Assembly (NCBI GenBank): GCA_951799405.1
Contig: OX637362.1
Location: 8,262,703 to 8,326,702 of the forward strand
Direction: 5' to 3'
DNA from: Agapetus fuscipes
Taxonomy: Eukaryota; Arthropoda; Insecta; Trichoptera; Glossosomatidae
DNA length: 64,000 nucleotides
Shown one piece after another: positions 20,326 through 31,395 of the stretch; within the stretch, counting starts at the first letter, position 1; each line of letters opens with the position of its first letter. The position numbers and the translations under genes were made by a program. Under the pieces are notes generated by a model, which saw only the letters and a program-made list of their open reading frames with translations, was not told where the DNA came from and did not search any database.

Positions 20326-20589
20326 AGATATACCAAATGAATGTCTGTTATAAAAACCATGACTTTTACAGTGTTTGTGATAGAAAAAAATGCATCATGG
20401 GTTAAACATTTCATTGGGAGTAACTTCTCATACTAAGTGAACTAATTATAAAGGAGTGCTCATAAATAACTTCTAAACTACAAGATTTTCACACTTTTGT
20501 AGTGTTTTCTCTCGTAGAAAATAAAAAAAGGTGCATTTAGATGCGAAACCCATCTTAGCTTTATAAGTCACTTATTCAGTTTTATCTTT

Positions 20590-20675
20590 TCCTTGTCTTA
20601 TAGGTTGGTATGATTCCTTGTTTGTGGGCATGCATTTAATATGAACTTTAAATTTTAATATAGCTTTGTAACTAA
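20590..20675 (+). mobile_element. RTE-A 3' module with internal deletion
   Basis: 'CCTTGTCTTATAGGTTGG' is joined directly to 'CTTGTTTGTGGGCATGCA' and an end 'TAGCTTTGTAACTAATT'. About 150 nt of the middle are missing. Confidence 0.65.
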
Positions 20676-21134
20676 TTCCGCCTCATTTTTTTTGCCTCTT
20701 TTGGCTGCCTTTAAACGAAAAAAAAAAAGTAGAGTGCCCAATATGGTTTGTGTGTCCAATTATGATTGTTTTCTTCGAACTCGTATCGTAGTACCAGCAA
20801 GGTTTACTCAGTGTTATTGACCGTCAAATTTCCTACAAAATAGCCAGTCTCCCGCACACACTTGCTCTTAAAAAAATGAGCGGGCTTGCTTCACTGGCTA
20901 CGTCTGAACGAGGCATCAATATACGCTGTCGATAGTAATAAAGTAGACAATCTTGTAGATTGAAAGTTGTGAAAGGTGGTGGGAACACACCACTGCAGTA
21001 ACATCCATCACTTTACTATATTGCTACTCTCACTCACTGGTGATTCCCCTGTCTTTTAAAGTGATCAATTTCCTATAAGGAAATGCTGATGAAATGTAGA
21101 CAATAATAAATATTTTAAAGTACTTGAGAGTCCG
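20676..21134. other. Spacer with SINE debris
   Basis: 'ACCAGCAAGGTTTACTCAG' near 20790 is a SINE-B body piece and 'CAGTCTCCCGCACACAC' near 20850 a SINE-A2 end piece. The rest is unassigned. Confidence 0.45.
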
Positions 21135-21395
21135 TTCAATCTAATCTAATCTAATTTAAGTTGCAAATATATGTAACATTAAAGATTCACATGATAAGGA
21201 TTTTCTAAAAAAGACACGTATAAGTTTGCGATTAAACATGCCGCATTTGGGCCTACAATATAAAAACCCGAATCTCAAATGAACATACACCCTGCAACTC
21301 CTGCCAACTTTCCCTGAAACAGGGGTGACATTGGAAAAGTGAACCATTTTCTACAGCATGGGTGGTTAGCCGCATACCAACCTATTAGTCGATGA
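21135..21395 (-). mobile_element. RTE-A 3' module with (ATTAG)n end
   Basis: Full length on the minus strand: 'GGTTGGTATGCGGCTAACCA' at the head and four 'ATTAG'-like units at 21138-21155. It belongs to the subtype with 'TTGTAGGCCCAAATGCGGC'. Confidence 0.82.
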
Positions 21396-22009
21396 AAATT
21401 AAAAAAAAAAAAGTATTGGTTTACATAACGCACTAAGTACTTTAATCAAGAAATAGCAAAAAATGCAGTTTGTATCTTAATAAAATGCCAAAAAAATAAC
21501 CGAAATACGATCTTAAATACCTGAAAAAATATTTTACGTGTTAAAGTTTGGTCCACCTGTGCATGAGATTTTAAATGGCGCATAATACAACGCACGGTAA
21601 ACGACAGCTTGACTTTAAATGTATAACCCAGATAAGGCCATTATGCGAACTACATAAAAAGTTACCACGTTGATTGTGTATTATATTTATGTTAGTATTT
21701 ATTTTAGTTAATAATTAATAAATTAGTTTTAATAATTAAATGGTTTATTAATGTGCTCTTTTATATTATATATCTCTATCTATATAGTCATCATTACAAT
21801 ATTATATAAGTACAATACAATCTATGTAGGTACAATACAGATTGTTGTACAAAAATCTTGTAAATATTTCTAACTTCTTAAATACGTTTTCATTTGTTTC
21901 TCAGTGTTTCTCCACCATGGTAGTTTTTTTTTCTAATCAATCATTATAAAATCTATGTAATATTCCATGATAATAATGTGAGAGCATGTATGTACGATAT
22001 AAAATATTG
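21396..22009. other. AT-rich spacer
   Basis: No frame or repeat family recognised; 21700-21860 is extremely AT-rich with 'GTACAATACA' repeated twice (21810-21840). Confidence 0.45.
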
Positions 22010-22243
22010 ACAAGGATGAAGCTGACTACCCATACTGTAAAAAATGTTTCACTTTGCCAATATCAGTCCTGTTTCAGGGAAGGTCGGCATAAGTTGCACG
22101 GTTTATGTTCATTTGCGGTTTGGATTTTAATTTGTAAGTACACATGCAGCATCTGTAAACGCGAACTTACAGGTGTCTGTTTGTGGGAATGCATTTAATA
22201 TTAATTTTAAATGTTAGCACATCTTTGCAGCTTAGATTATAGA
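22010..22243 (+). mobile_element. RTE-A 3' module lacking its first 20 nt
   Basis: Starts at 'GATGAAGCTGACTACCC' and ends 'CATCTTTGCAGCTTAGATT'. Well preserved otherwise. Confidence 0.78.
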
Positions 22244-22249
22244 AATGAT

Positions 22250-22441
22250 ATTTTATTGTGCTCCACCGGGAATCGAACTAACGACCTTCTGATAAGAGCG
22301 CGTTTTGAATCCGGTATCTTTATTTTCGTTTTAAAATAAGCATAGAAACGGGAAATCATTATTGAAACCTTTTGTGGAGATCGAATTCTAGCCCTATGGA
22401 ATGGAACGCTAGCATTCTACTGACTGAGCTATCGACCGGAC
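22250..22441 (-). mobile_element. SINE-B head plus a SINE-A head fragment
   Basis: Minus strand 22441-22318 is a SINE-B head and early body ('GTCGATAGCTCAGTCAGTAG'). It is followed by 22300-22254, a SINE-A-type B box region ('GTTCGATTCCCGGTGGAGC'). The SINE-B 3' half is missing. Confidence 0.65.
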
Positions 22442-22442
22442 C

Positions 22443-24130
22443 TTATCAACGCCTTCTATATAGATCTATAGGTGGCAGTGCCTTATCTAATGCTAATAAA
22501 GCGACCTGCACAAGAAAGTGAGACGTGAACTGTAATCTGTAGAAGAACTCACCTGGTTTTCGTTATAAGTCCTATCGCTCCTCGCTCTACGTTCATTCGT
22601 TCCCGAAACTCCGTCGAGGAAAGACGTGTTGGCGCGGTCGCTTCCCACCATATCAACCAACCTCACCTCGATATCATATCGCTCATAAATTCATATCGCT
22701 CCGTTAAGTTGCTCGCGAAATAAGTCAGTGAATAAGCTTCGTTAATCAGAGAATAGTCCGAGTCTACTGTACGCTTTGAAGTTATCAAGAGAAGGTAAGA
22801 TTTTTGTGAATAATTATTTTTTTGAATGATTAACGGTTTGAGAAACGATCTGATTTATTTTTTGAAATAATCAGATTTTTTTTAAATGTGTTTAATATAT
22901 TTTTTTTAACTTGCAAACAAATAATACAAAAAACACAGTTATTTTCTATTGAAATACTTAATTATATTTAAAACATTTAACGTATTTTTTAATTCATTCT
23001 TTGTTTTTATTCAAGTATTTTTTTTAATAAGAATGGCATCGAACAATTTAACTTTTTTCTTTAAATAAATTTATTTTAAATCAACGTATTTTTATTGAAT
23101 TCTTTGTTTTACGTCATGTGTTTTTCTCAATGAAAGTCAATTCATAAATTTAATGTTTTTCTTGCTACATTTATTTGAATAATTTTCGAAAGAAAATGGA
23201 AAGAATTTAAATGTTAAAAATAAAATCGAAAATACAAAAGTTTCTTTTTTCGTATCTAGTTTAGTTCACCAACCATAAATTTTGCAGATTTTCTCAAAAA
23301 ATATTTTTATACATTTTTTATTATACATAACTTCTCTTAAATATTATCCTGAATTCTAAAAGTGTTAATAGAGTTTCTTTAGAATTTAATACTGAAAACT
23401 TACACTTCGTTTTTAGAGCAGTAAAAAAAATAATAAAATAAAACTTTTCTGTGGTGCACCTGAAAATTTTGCTCGCCTTTTTAAATTGCAGCTTTTCCAC
23501 GGGGTGAATAATTTACATAATTTTAAAAGGAGAATTTTATGACGTCACAAAGACGATAATTTCATAGCGTCGGACCTCTTTTTGAGGGCTTAATTATATT
23601 GGGGCTCAGATGCTTCGCAAGTCGACTACATTATGATGTAATTATTTAGAAGAAAATATTAACGAAGATATTTTGTCTAGAATTGAAAAACGATTTTATG
23701 AACCGTAGAGTAAAAAAAATGTAATTTCAGAATGTTCCATCGGTGTCGTATCCAACGTCGTTAGGAGACGTGACTTATGTCTATTTTATGCCAAAGAAGC
23801 ACGAACGTTGAGATATCTAATCTTTTCTACACCACGGTTAGTAAATTAAGTTATAAAATATATTTAGAATACCTTACGTCTTTCTAATTTTGAATCGTTA
23901 ATTAATAATACTCGGCACAAATTCCTATAAAAAAAAAAGCGACATGAAACTTTGTCAGGGAAAAAGTGAATAAATGATTTGTTATTGGTTGCTAAGGACC
24001 TTAGTCATATAGAACGGTAACGATTGGTTAAAGAGAAAAAAAAACAATTTGTAATATTGTGGTCATCTTTTAAAAAAAAGTATTGTAAATTAATAATGTA
24101 AAAAGAAAATACTGAAAAGAACAACAAATT
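22443..24130. other. Least repetitive region; candidate untranslated exons
   Basis: No transposon family matches this 1.7-kb stretch. 22500-22794 is richer in GC and CpG than its surroundings and ends in a good splice donor (GAAG|GTAAGA at 22795). 23731-23836 is bounded by TTTCAG and CACG|GTTAGT. Neither piece encodes a long protein. If real, these could be 5' UTR or non-coding RNA exons on the plus strand. The region between them is strongly AT-rich, as introns usually are. Confidence 0.25.
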
Positions 24131-24132
24131 AT

Positions 24133-24172
24133 TCTCTTGATAATGGTGTGATAACATCGAAAACGTTCTAGG
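24133..24172 (+). ncRNA. Degenerate PLE hammerhead
   Basis: TTGATAA (24137-24143) stands where CTGATGA is expected; stem GGTGT-GATA-ACATC, then GAAA at 24159-24162, AACGTT and C24168. Core positions C3 and G8 are mutated, so it should not cleave. Confidence 0.5.
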
Positions 24173-24365
24173 AAATAAATCAACTCGTGAAGGAAAACTT
24201 TATGTTTTATTTTTACATTATCAACTTAAAAAGATCTTCACAATGTCAATAAATAAACCCTTAAATCTAAAAAAAAAAATATGAGCATGAAAATTGTGTA
24301 TAATGCATGAAAATCTTCCATTTGTTTAATTTTTGGTAGCGTGTCTTCCCTTAAATAGGAGGGGC

Positions 24366-24452
24366 CGCGAAATTATACATATCTGCTTGTGGGAATGCAT
24401 TTAATTTAGATCTTGAATGATATATATCTTTGCAGCTTAGATTAGATTAGAT
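24366..24452 (+). mobile_element. RTE-A 3' tail, short
   Basis: 'GCGAAATTATACATATCTGC' to 'GCAGCTTAGATTAGATTAGA'. Same short subtype as 3168-3256. Confidence 0.75.
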
Positions 24453-24455
24453 AAT

Positions 24456-24735
24456 TTTTTTTTTTTTTTTTTATAAAAATAGATTTGTGAAGAGGAATGC
24501 AATTCACCCACCTATTCTGCCTGGCCAGAAACAGGTATTAATACCATCATTTAATAATTCATTCTTGTTTTATTATTAATGAATTATTAAATAATAATTA
24601 CCCAATAACATCTGTTGAACCAGGGTCAAAGTTAAAGTCAAGTGACCCAAGCGGGAATCGAACCAACGTTGTTCCATTCGAAACACGCTAGAAAGATCAG
24701 CCCTCTTGGCCCCCGCGGCTATAACCCCGACAAGA
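24456..24735 (-). mobile_element. SINE-C, copy 2, with poly(A)
   Basis: The minus strand shows head 'AGCCGCGGGGGCCAAGAGG', B box 'GTTGGTTCGATTCCCGC', body and 3' end 'CATTCCTCTTCACAAATCTA', then an A-run (24456-24473). This copy defines the 3' end of the family. Confidence 0.8.
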
Positions 24736-24744
24736 CTGGCAAAG

Positions 24745-24806
24745 TGAAGCGTTTTTTTTTTCAGTATTGAGGATCAGCCTCAAACTAACCTGTAAGTCTC
24801 ATTAGA
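24745..24806 (-). mobile_element. RTE-A head fragment
   Basis: Minus-strand 'GACTTACAGGTTAGTTTGAG' to 'CACTTTGCCAGTCTTG'; first 60 nt of the module. Confidence 0.55.
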
Positions 24807-25471
24807 AATAACCGTATGTAAAAACGATAGAAGCGGTTCCACAAATTATTCAGTAAAATAATATCTCATTTCTTCCAGCTTTTATTCTGATTACAGTTCC
24901 TTTAAAACTAAAGGGTAGATCTTTTGAATATTAAGTTGGCTCCATTAGCCGGACTAGATTTGGCTCGAGTCCATAAAACCGGAAACTCAGTCAATGGTTC
25001 GGGATGGCAAACCGATGCGCCATTATATTTTGTCATCGAAGCCAAGATTGATTCGAGCAAGAAGTCGATGTTAATCTAACATTATGTTGATTAAAATTCC
25101 TCATCAACTTCCCGAGGTCCAACTTCTCTGCAAACTTGGCTCTTCCAGCTTCGAAATGAGCTCTGAGCGTAGTTTAGTTAGTTTTTGCTTAGAAAGGGAG
25201 GTCGGGGTAAGGGAGACCCCTGTTTAATGTTTGAAAATTAGTGCGGCAAAATATAGTCGTGCCAAAATGATGTAATTTTGCAAAGAGGTTCATATTTTTT
25301 TGTAGTTGTACAAAATTTTGGTACAAAGAAGAAAAATGTAGAAACGAAATGTTTTCCACACACTTTGGATCCAAATATTTCAAAAAAATCCATTTAATGT
25401 GCTAAATAATATTTGTTCGTACTTAAGATGTACAAGTACCTAATAGAATAATAAAAAAATAGTATGATTTA
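24807..25471. other. Spacer, no recognised gene
   Basis: Contains no transposon motif I can name. A frame at 25189-25383 (-) has no recognised motif. Confidence 0.4.
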
Positions 25472-25752
25472 TTTGGTGAGCGCTGTTTTTGTGTGTATCA
25501 CACCTCAAGAGCCCTCTGCGAGCTTGATTGTCGCCATAAAAAGTGCCGATTTTCAAACAAGACCCAGTTGCTGTAAGGTAGGATGGACCTTTAGTTACCG
25601 ATTTTTGGAAAAGGTTTATGAATTTTTCAACCCAGCGAAGAGCGTATTTAAAAATGTAAAAGGTACATTTTTTTATGCTCCCCTGGGATTCGAACCCACA
25701 ACTTCCATTTACGAGTCAGAAGTGTTAACCACTAGATTATGGACCAGTCATG
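25472..25752 (-). mobile_element. SINE-A, subtype A1
   Basis: Head at 25752-25680 with 'TAATCTAGTGGTTAACACTT' and intact B box. The A1 ending ('CAGAGGGCTCTTGAGGTGTG ... CGCTCACCAAATAAATCAT') lies at 25510-25472. Confidence 0.85.
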
Positions 25753-25817
25753 GTTGAATCAAAACAAACAATTTCACCATAGTGGTCAAACTGAGAAAAA
25801 CAGCAAAACTTATAGAA

Positions 25818-26155
25818 GGAGGTTACGCAACTACGCAACTAAGCTACACATATAGTGTAACTTCTTGCCGCGTTATCCCCGAAGGATTTCGCATGTGGCG
25901 AGTTGAAACTATTTATTTTTACAGGTAAGGGGGCCAACCTTACGCCAAACATTTCATTTGAAGTGGGAGTTTCCCAGCTCCCGAGGAGGCTGGTACTCAT
26001 TTCTTGTGAAGGCTGAGTAAACCTTGCCGGTATTTTATTTTGGGGTTTGAAATAAACACCAAAATGGTAAATCATTTCTGCAACCCTCGGCAGGATTCGA
26101 ACCCGAACTCACGGCACGGAATGCAAGCACTCTATCAACTGAGCTATCGACCGGA
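25818..26155 (-). mobile_element. SINE-B, full length
   Basis: Runs from 'GTCCGGTCGATAGCTCAG' at 26155 to 'AGTTGCGTAGTTGCG' at 25818. B box 'GGGTTCGAATCCTGCC'. One of the three most complete copies. Confidence 0.88.
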
Positions 26156-26817
26156 CGGGTTAAAAATATCGATATTTTTTTTTTATTAAAAACAGAAGAT
26201 TAACTTTTTTTATAAAGCTTTCACGACGTCCTCGTTTCCACCATGATTTTTTAAATACTGTCGTTTGCCTTGCATGATATTTTGTTCGTTGTTTTAAATT
26301 ACAAATTGCAACGAAAATAAAATCAGCAGGAGAAACATAATTAGCTCGTTTTTAAGTATTTTAAGAAAGTGGTATTGATTTTTTTTGCGTGAACTTCTAT
26401 GCCTCTGCTTGTACACATGACCCCACCTTACCTTAGGTATCTACGGTTTCCCATCAGAGGATAATTATGCCATACAGACTTACCTATCTACATGCATAGA
26501 TGGCGTAGACCGTAGAACGTGTGTGCTACGCCAGAAGGTTGGAGCTAGGTATATTAATTATACGAAGAAAATAAGAAGCTTTCTAGACTGGAAATATTTT
26601 AATTCGTGTTTTTTAATGTTCATGAAAGGATAAAGACCGATAGCGCTTAGGCATTTAGGCTCAAAGAGTGAAAATAAAACCTTTTTTTTCTGGCATAAAA
26701 AGGTATTCTAATTAATATTTATTTAATTTCATGTGTGACAATAGATAGTTTGATAAATTTACGTGAACAGGTTAGATGTTAAAATGTTGGACTGAAATTG
26801 CTCAGCAGTCCAACACT
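26156..26817. other. Spacer, nothing recognised
   Basis: Contains 'GGCGTAGACCGTAGAACGTGTGTGCTACGCC' type inverted text near 26500, a small perfect GGCGTAG/CTACGCC hairpin, and otherwise no feature. Confidence 0.4.
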
Positions 26818-27004
26818 CTAAGTTGCTGTAAGGCTGGATGGACCTTTAGTGACCGGTCTTTGGGGAATGTAAATGAATTTTTCATCCAGCGAAGAGCATA
26901 TTTTAAAATATAAATGGTGTATTTTTTGTGCTCCAACGGGATTCGAGCCCACAACCTTCCATTTACGAGTCAGAAGTGTTAACCACTAGACTATGGATCG
27001 GTCT
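26818..27004 (-). mobile_element. SINE-A, head and body
   Basis: Head 'TCCATAGTCTAGTGGTTAAC' at 27000, B box 'GTGGGCTCGAATCCCGTTG'. The 3' end breaks off after 'GGTCCATCCAGCCTTACAGC'. Confidence 0.82.
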
Positions 27005-27352
27005 CGACTACGGTCTGGTTCTCAAACCATCGCATCCTAAAAACACAGTGTGCCCTTTATTGCCTGGAAAACGTTCTATCATGTACGGAATTGCCATTTT
27101 GGATGTGGCGAGTGCCTTTGTTGCACTTTCATAGAAATTCCATTCATCTTAAAGTTCCAATATACGAAACTCAGGTGATAATGGCTTAAAACAAGTTTCG
27201 AAACTGTGAACTATGAAAACAGATGAAACTACTAAGGATGTTCGCGCCAGAAACTTTGGAAGTTTTGTGCAACAAACTTGTACTCTTCTTAGCATTATTT
27301 TGTTTTTATTTTTCAGAACAAAATCAATAACTATTATTTTTTATGAAATAAT
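27005..27352. other. Spacer, nothing recognised
   Basis: No motif seen. Confidence 0.35.
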
Positions 27353-27570
27353 TTTGAAAAGATGGATGTAATTCACAAACCTATTTTGCATGACCAGAAA
27401 CGGAAAGGATTAAGAGTTAATTTTTTTTAAATTTAATAATAATACTAAATGACATCTGTTGAATAGATTCGGGAGAATGACGGGAATCGAACCAGCGATA
27501 TTTCATTTCAAACGCGCTTAGTTAGAGATTACCGTCTTGACTCTCTTGATCAGGGCTGACCGTTGCACCT
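27353..27570 (-). mobile_element. SINE-C, diverged copy
   Basis: Shares 'TATTCAACAGATGTCATT', 'TGGTTCGATTCCCGTCATT' and 'GCAAAATAGGTTTGTGAATT' with the other copies. It is shorter and older. Confidence 0.62.
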
Positions 27571-27629
27571 TTAAAATCACAATATTTAAATTAATTATTT
27601 TGTTTACGCTGTTTTTTTGTGTGAATCGC

Positions 27630-27876
27630 GTGTTGTTCTTGAACCTATGGGTTTGCTGAAGGCTCACTCAAGCTGTAAAAATTTGGTCAACTTAACCAAT
27701 GCCGTCCCTATTTTGGGAAAGGCAGTTAAAATTGCAGGGCTTATATTCATTCGAAATTCGTTTTTTTTTGCATTTTTTAAGTAAACATGCAGCATTTGTG
27801 AACTACAACGTTCCTGCATGTGGCCACCTATTTGATGTGAATCTCAAATATTAAATACTTGTAGCTTTGATTATAA
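27630..27876 (+). mobile_element. RTE-A 3' module, diverged
   Basis: 'CTTGAACCTATGGGTTTGC' to 'TACTTGTAGCTTTGATTATA', recognisable across its length but with many changes. Confidence 0.6.
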
Positions 27877-28195
27877 AACATTCATTCACTTGAAAATAAC
27901 TTTTAAATTCAAGTCTGAAATGACCATTTATTAAACTACAGAAAATATGCAAATTTGTTTTCATTTTCTTTCATTTATTACAAAGTAAATTTTAAATCAA
28001 ACCATAAAACAATTCTATGATTGTTAAGCCAAGGTTTGCGTATATATTACAAACCTTAATTTGGTTTATTCAGATGACTTTTAGTGTTATTCATAGTCAC
28101 TACTTGAAGTTTATGAAACGGTCGTTACCCTATGCAATATTGTAACGGACTCTGATGTATGGATTTGAAACGTAGATGGTGAATGAAAACGAGCC
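27877..28195. other. Spacer, nothing recognised
   Basis: AT-rich; no motif seen. Confidence 0.35.
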
Positions 28196-28490
28196 GAGAA
28201 AAGTTTTGTGCTGTAGAAATGAGAATGACTCTGAATGATGGGGTCAAAAATGAATTGGCTTTGAATGAGTGCAGTAAAGAATATGAAAGTGAAAGAATAA
28301 GGGAGAACAATGAAGAATGGTTATGATTATGAATGACTAACAACAAGAGTTTAGAAAAGGAATGTCGAACGTAAACGTGGAAGAGGATGACCCAAGAAAG
28401 AATGGTCTGCAAATAAGCAAGTTTGCAAATGACTTGAACCTGGGGAGTGAAAAAATATCATGCATGTGGAGATTAACAATAAATACTTAA
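28196..28490 (+). pseudogene. Decayed RTE-like ORF C-terminus
   Basis: Plus-strand frames give ECRT-KRGRGXPKKEWSANKQV and further on a purine-rich ending, the RTE C-terminal basic motif in ruined form. It is followed by a SINE-A2 in the opposite direction. Confidence 0.5.
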
Positions 28491-28499
28491 GTCCTCCTT

Positions 28500-28665
28500 T
28501 TTTTTATAGAAAATCTTGTGCGGGAGACTCCCTAGATTTCAGAGACTCTAGAGGTCTATGACACTTGTTGTAGTGCCTCAGAGGTGTTTACGAGCTTGGT
28601 CGTCGCTATGAAGCGCCAATACTCAAGCAAGACCCAGTTGCTGTAAAGCTGAATGTACTTTCCTT
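28500..28665 (-). mobile_element. SINE-A2 3' half
   Basis: From 'TACAGCAACTGGGTCTTGC' down to 'AGGGAGTCTCCCGCACAAG'. The head is missing. Confidence 0.8.
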
Positions 28666-28775
28666 ATACCCGTCCTATGTTAATTTGTCGTTAGGACCCA
28701 CAGCACATAAACGCTCGTACAAAGTTATATATTTTCTCAAGTGGCACGGTGTAACTGAAGGTAATAGTCCTTGAG
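28666..28775 (+). repeat. Repeat D, copy 1
   Basis: 'ACCCGTCCTATGTTAATTTG' to 'ACAAAGTTATATATTTTCTC'. Unclassified; other copies at 42720-42795 (-) and 54978-55098. Confidence 0.65.
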
Positions 28776-28834
28776 GGATTGTTGCTAGATCACAAATAGT
28801 GTGAAGAAAACAATATCTTAAAAATATGTCTGGG

Positions 28835-29262
28835 GGATGAAAGGAGTGTGCGAGGACAGAACAGAGTGGAGACACATCTGCGGAGGTAATTTATTTATTT
28901 ATTTATTTAACAAATATATACATGACTGACAGTGGGACACCAAAACGTCACAATACATATAACATGGTAGACATACGAGAACAATATACAGATCCACAGA
29001 TACATAATTCTACGCATCCATACGTCGTTCTAATATACATACAGACTCAGATAGTAAGCGATCCACACCAGTTGTAAATATATCCAGGTGTGGGGCTGAG
29101 GAGGTCAGAGTATTGAGCAGCGACAGTGCGCTCACTACCCAAGACTGACGGAGAACATTGGTTCGGCAGGCGGGGATCATGAAAAGGTCATGACTTCTTG
29201 CTCTATTGTAATTGCTATGGCCACCCCTAGCGGAATAGCAGTTGGACACAAGTACAAATACT
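28835..29262 (+). mobile_element. RTE-B 3' end interrupted by a LINE
   Basis: 'GGACAGAACAGAGTGGAGAC' to 'TCTGCGGAGGTA' (28845-28887) and 'GGCCACCCCTAGCGGAATAG' with 'GGACACAAGTACAAATAC' (29219-29262) join into a normal RTE-B 3' end. The intervening LINE is antisense. Confidence 0.75.
28888..29249 (-). pseudogene. LINE C-terminal fragment with (TAAA)n tail
   Basis: Minus-strand codons give RSHDLFMIPACRTNVLRQSW, VVSALSLLNTL and APHLDIF, the 'P..RT...R.SF...A..LWN.L' C-terminal pattern of LINE ORFs. The 3' end on this strand is 'AAATAAATAAATAAAT' at 28905-28888. The last residues of the open frame beyond about 29219 are from RTE-B. No catalytic motif is present. Confidence 0.65.
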
Positions 29263-29449
29263 AAATTCCTTAGTTCTCACTTGCCCAAGTGTTCGACTTG
29301 ACTCTGAATTGGACTTAAAGTGTTGGGACGTGAAATTAAAATGGTAATTGCTGGCTTAGTCTCGCGGTGTTTTATTGCTTTTAAAATTAACAAAACAATT
29401 ATTCATGATTTTCAAAATGTCTTTTCAAAAACCAAGACTCTTATTAATA

Positions 29450-29600
29450 TTCATTACTTGGTAGAACAATACCTTGGAAAGTTGTAATTGGCGCTTTCTA
29501 TAACGGCGGCCAAGCTCGCAGTGGATTCCTGAGGTGTAATTGACACGAAACGGAGCTCACGAAATAAATCATTCTCATATATGTAGGTACATACATTAAA
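29450..29600 (+). mobile_element. SINE-A1 3' end
   Basis: 'GGCGCTTTCTATAACGGCGG' to 'ATAAATCATTCTCATATAT'. Head missing. Confidence 0.7.
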
Positions 29601-29696
29601 CGTCATATTTTTACTTGACGTACCTCAAATCTAGGGATTAAGTATTGTGAATATCTTAAATGTATACATACCATCAAGTCCTCACTTCAAGTTTAG

Positions 29697-29820
29697 TGGT
29701 TGGCGTAAGGCCTGCCCGCCCCCTTACCTGTAAGATTAAATAGGATGCACTCGCCACGTGCGTCTCATTCAGGTAGAACGCGGTGAGAAGTTACACTATG
29801 TATGTAGTTTGTTGTGAAAT
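29697..29820 (+). mobile_element. SINE-B 3' third
   Basis: 'TGGTTGGCGTAAGGCCTGCC' to 'TTACACTATGTATGTAG'. Confidence 0.75.
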
Positions 29821-30345
29821 AAATATTTAAGATCACATTTCTTCCAAGTACCTACATAAAAAACACTTGTTCTGCATGAGTAAGTAGGTATTGTAAAAGA
29901 AAACCCATAGCTGAAATTAATAAAAGGTTTGCCATTTTTTTACAGTATTGGTGGTCAACCTCATACCTTCGTGCGACCCTCTGGGACCAACGACGTAAGG
30001 GGTTGCGATAAATGCGAAGCTTGGTTTCGATATGAAATTGAATGAAATGGTTTTCCGCTATATAAGTTGAGGTAAAAGATTAATTTTATTTTATTGAGTT
30101 GGATCGGTCAGTAGTTCATTATAAACTGCCTTCACCTGGTCATTACGGTCTATAGAACTGCAGAAATGCACTTAGCAGGTAAGTTCAAATGACCCAGTAA
30201 CAACTGACCTCCTATTAGGCGAAGTACCGAGGGAAATAAACATAAAAAAGGTAGTAAAAATGAACCATAAAATAAAAATGGCATGATTGAATATACCTAC
30301 ATTCTTTTAATTGGAAAGAAAAAATCCCTGACAAAAAAGAATGAA
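29821..30345. other. Spacer
   Basis: 29935-29968 is a short RTE-A head fragment on the minus strand ('GGTATGAGGTTGACCACC'). The rest is unassigned. Confidence 0.4.
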
Positions 30346-30500
30346 ATGTTAGGATACAAAATAATGTGGTTAGATTCTCTGGACATGTAGAAAGAATGTA
30401 TGATGAAAGACTTACAAATTTGACATCCAGTGGGAATGTGAAAGGCTTAAGAGGGAAAGGATTACCTTGAATAATTTGGCTTGAATTCAAAAAGTATGAA
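30346..30500 (+). pseudogene. Decayed RTE-like ORF fragment
   Basis: Plus-strand codons with one frame change: SGHVERMYDERLTNLTSSG then GLRGKGLP and IIWLEF, aligned with GHMERMSDERLTKK and GRGRPRKVW of RTE-A. Confidence 0.6.
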
Positions 30501-30506
30501 ATATAT

Positions 30507-30900
30507 CGACGGTGAAAACGACGTTTTGGTCGAAAATGAGTTATGAATGCTATCCTACTTAAATTTTTCCGCTCTTTCAAATACACTCCCATAGCTATAC
30601 GATGATTTTATTTGTTGTTTATGCCCAAGCAAATAACTGCGTTTTCGAATATGGTTTTGCAGTAACCTACAAGATTTTGGGCTTTTTTATTCTAAAGGCG
30701 CTTGTGACAAAAAAAAACTGTAAAACATTGTAAAACCACAATATGTAATAAAAATGCCAATACATGTTTTTTTTTGAGCTGTTTTGATTTTAACGATGTG
30801 ATAAAAAAAATAGGCCATTTTTCTGCAATCTCAAACTTTAAACTGCTCTCCTGAACAATTTAGTTTTTGTCGCTTATGCGCTATTGCCTTTTAACCGTCG
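30507..30900 (-). mobile_element. MITE-1, copy 2
   Basis: Oriented opposite to copy 1. Ends are CGACGGT at 30507 and 'TTTTAACCGTCG' at 30900, flanked by ATAT on both sides. About 25 nt of one terminal repeat are deleted. The interior matches copy 1 nearly end to end. Confidence 0.75.
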
Positions 30901-30944
30901 ATATGTCCATGAATAGATGAAAAAAGGTTTGCAAAAAGACACAA

Positions 30945-31075
30945 CAAAACTGCACATACAACGCAACTACTTACCGCGTTGCTTCCGAAGTTCTCGAATG
31001 TGGCGTGTATAACCTTTTAATTTTTGTCTGTTTCTCATGTCTTGTGAAGGCTAAGTAAGCATTGCCGGTGTTTTA
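30945..31075 (-). mobile_element. SINE-B remnant
   Basis: 'CACCGGCAATGCTTACTTAG' in reverse to 'TGTATGTGCAGTTTTG'. Middle deleted. Short pieces with 'AATAAATAACTCAGAAAATC' near 31158 and 'CAGAAAATCATTTCTGACA' at 32120 suggest that the PLE pair landed in or beside a SINE-B. Confidence 0.6.
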
Positions 31076-31300
31076 TTTAGAAAAACTCAATTTGTGAAAA
31101 TAAAACTCTGTGTTTTTTATAATTTTTTATAATTATTTATAATTTTATTTAGAATTGAAATAAATAACTCAGAAAATCATTATATTATCTAGGTTTTTGG
31201 CAGTTACTTCGTGAAAGTTCATTTTAATAGATTAAAAAAAAAAAAAAAAAAAAAAAAAACTTCTTTGTTACAATTCACATGAGCTTTTATTATTTTTTAA

Positions 31301-31346
31301 ACACTACCGGTTTCGGGAGAAGCAATACCTCCCATCTTCAGGTGTA
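31301..31346 (-). ncRNA. Hammerhead ribozyme, PLE left arm
   Basis: Mirror of the right-arm ribozyme: CTGAAGA at 31341-31335, stem GGGAG/CTCCC, GAAA at 31314-31311. Confidence 0.65.
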
Positions 31347-31395
31347 AATATAAACTAACATACAAATACAATACATTATGACGTGAGGATTTGAA

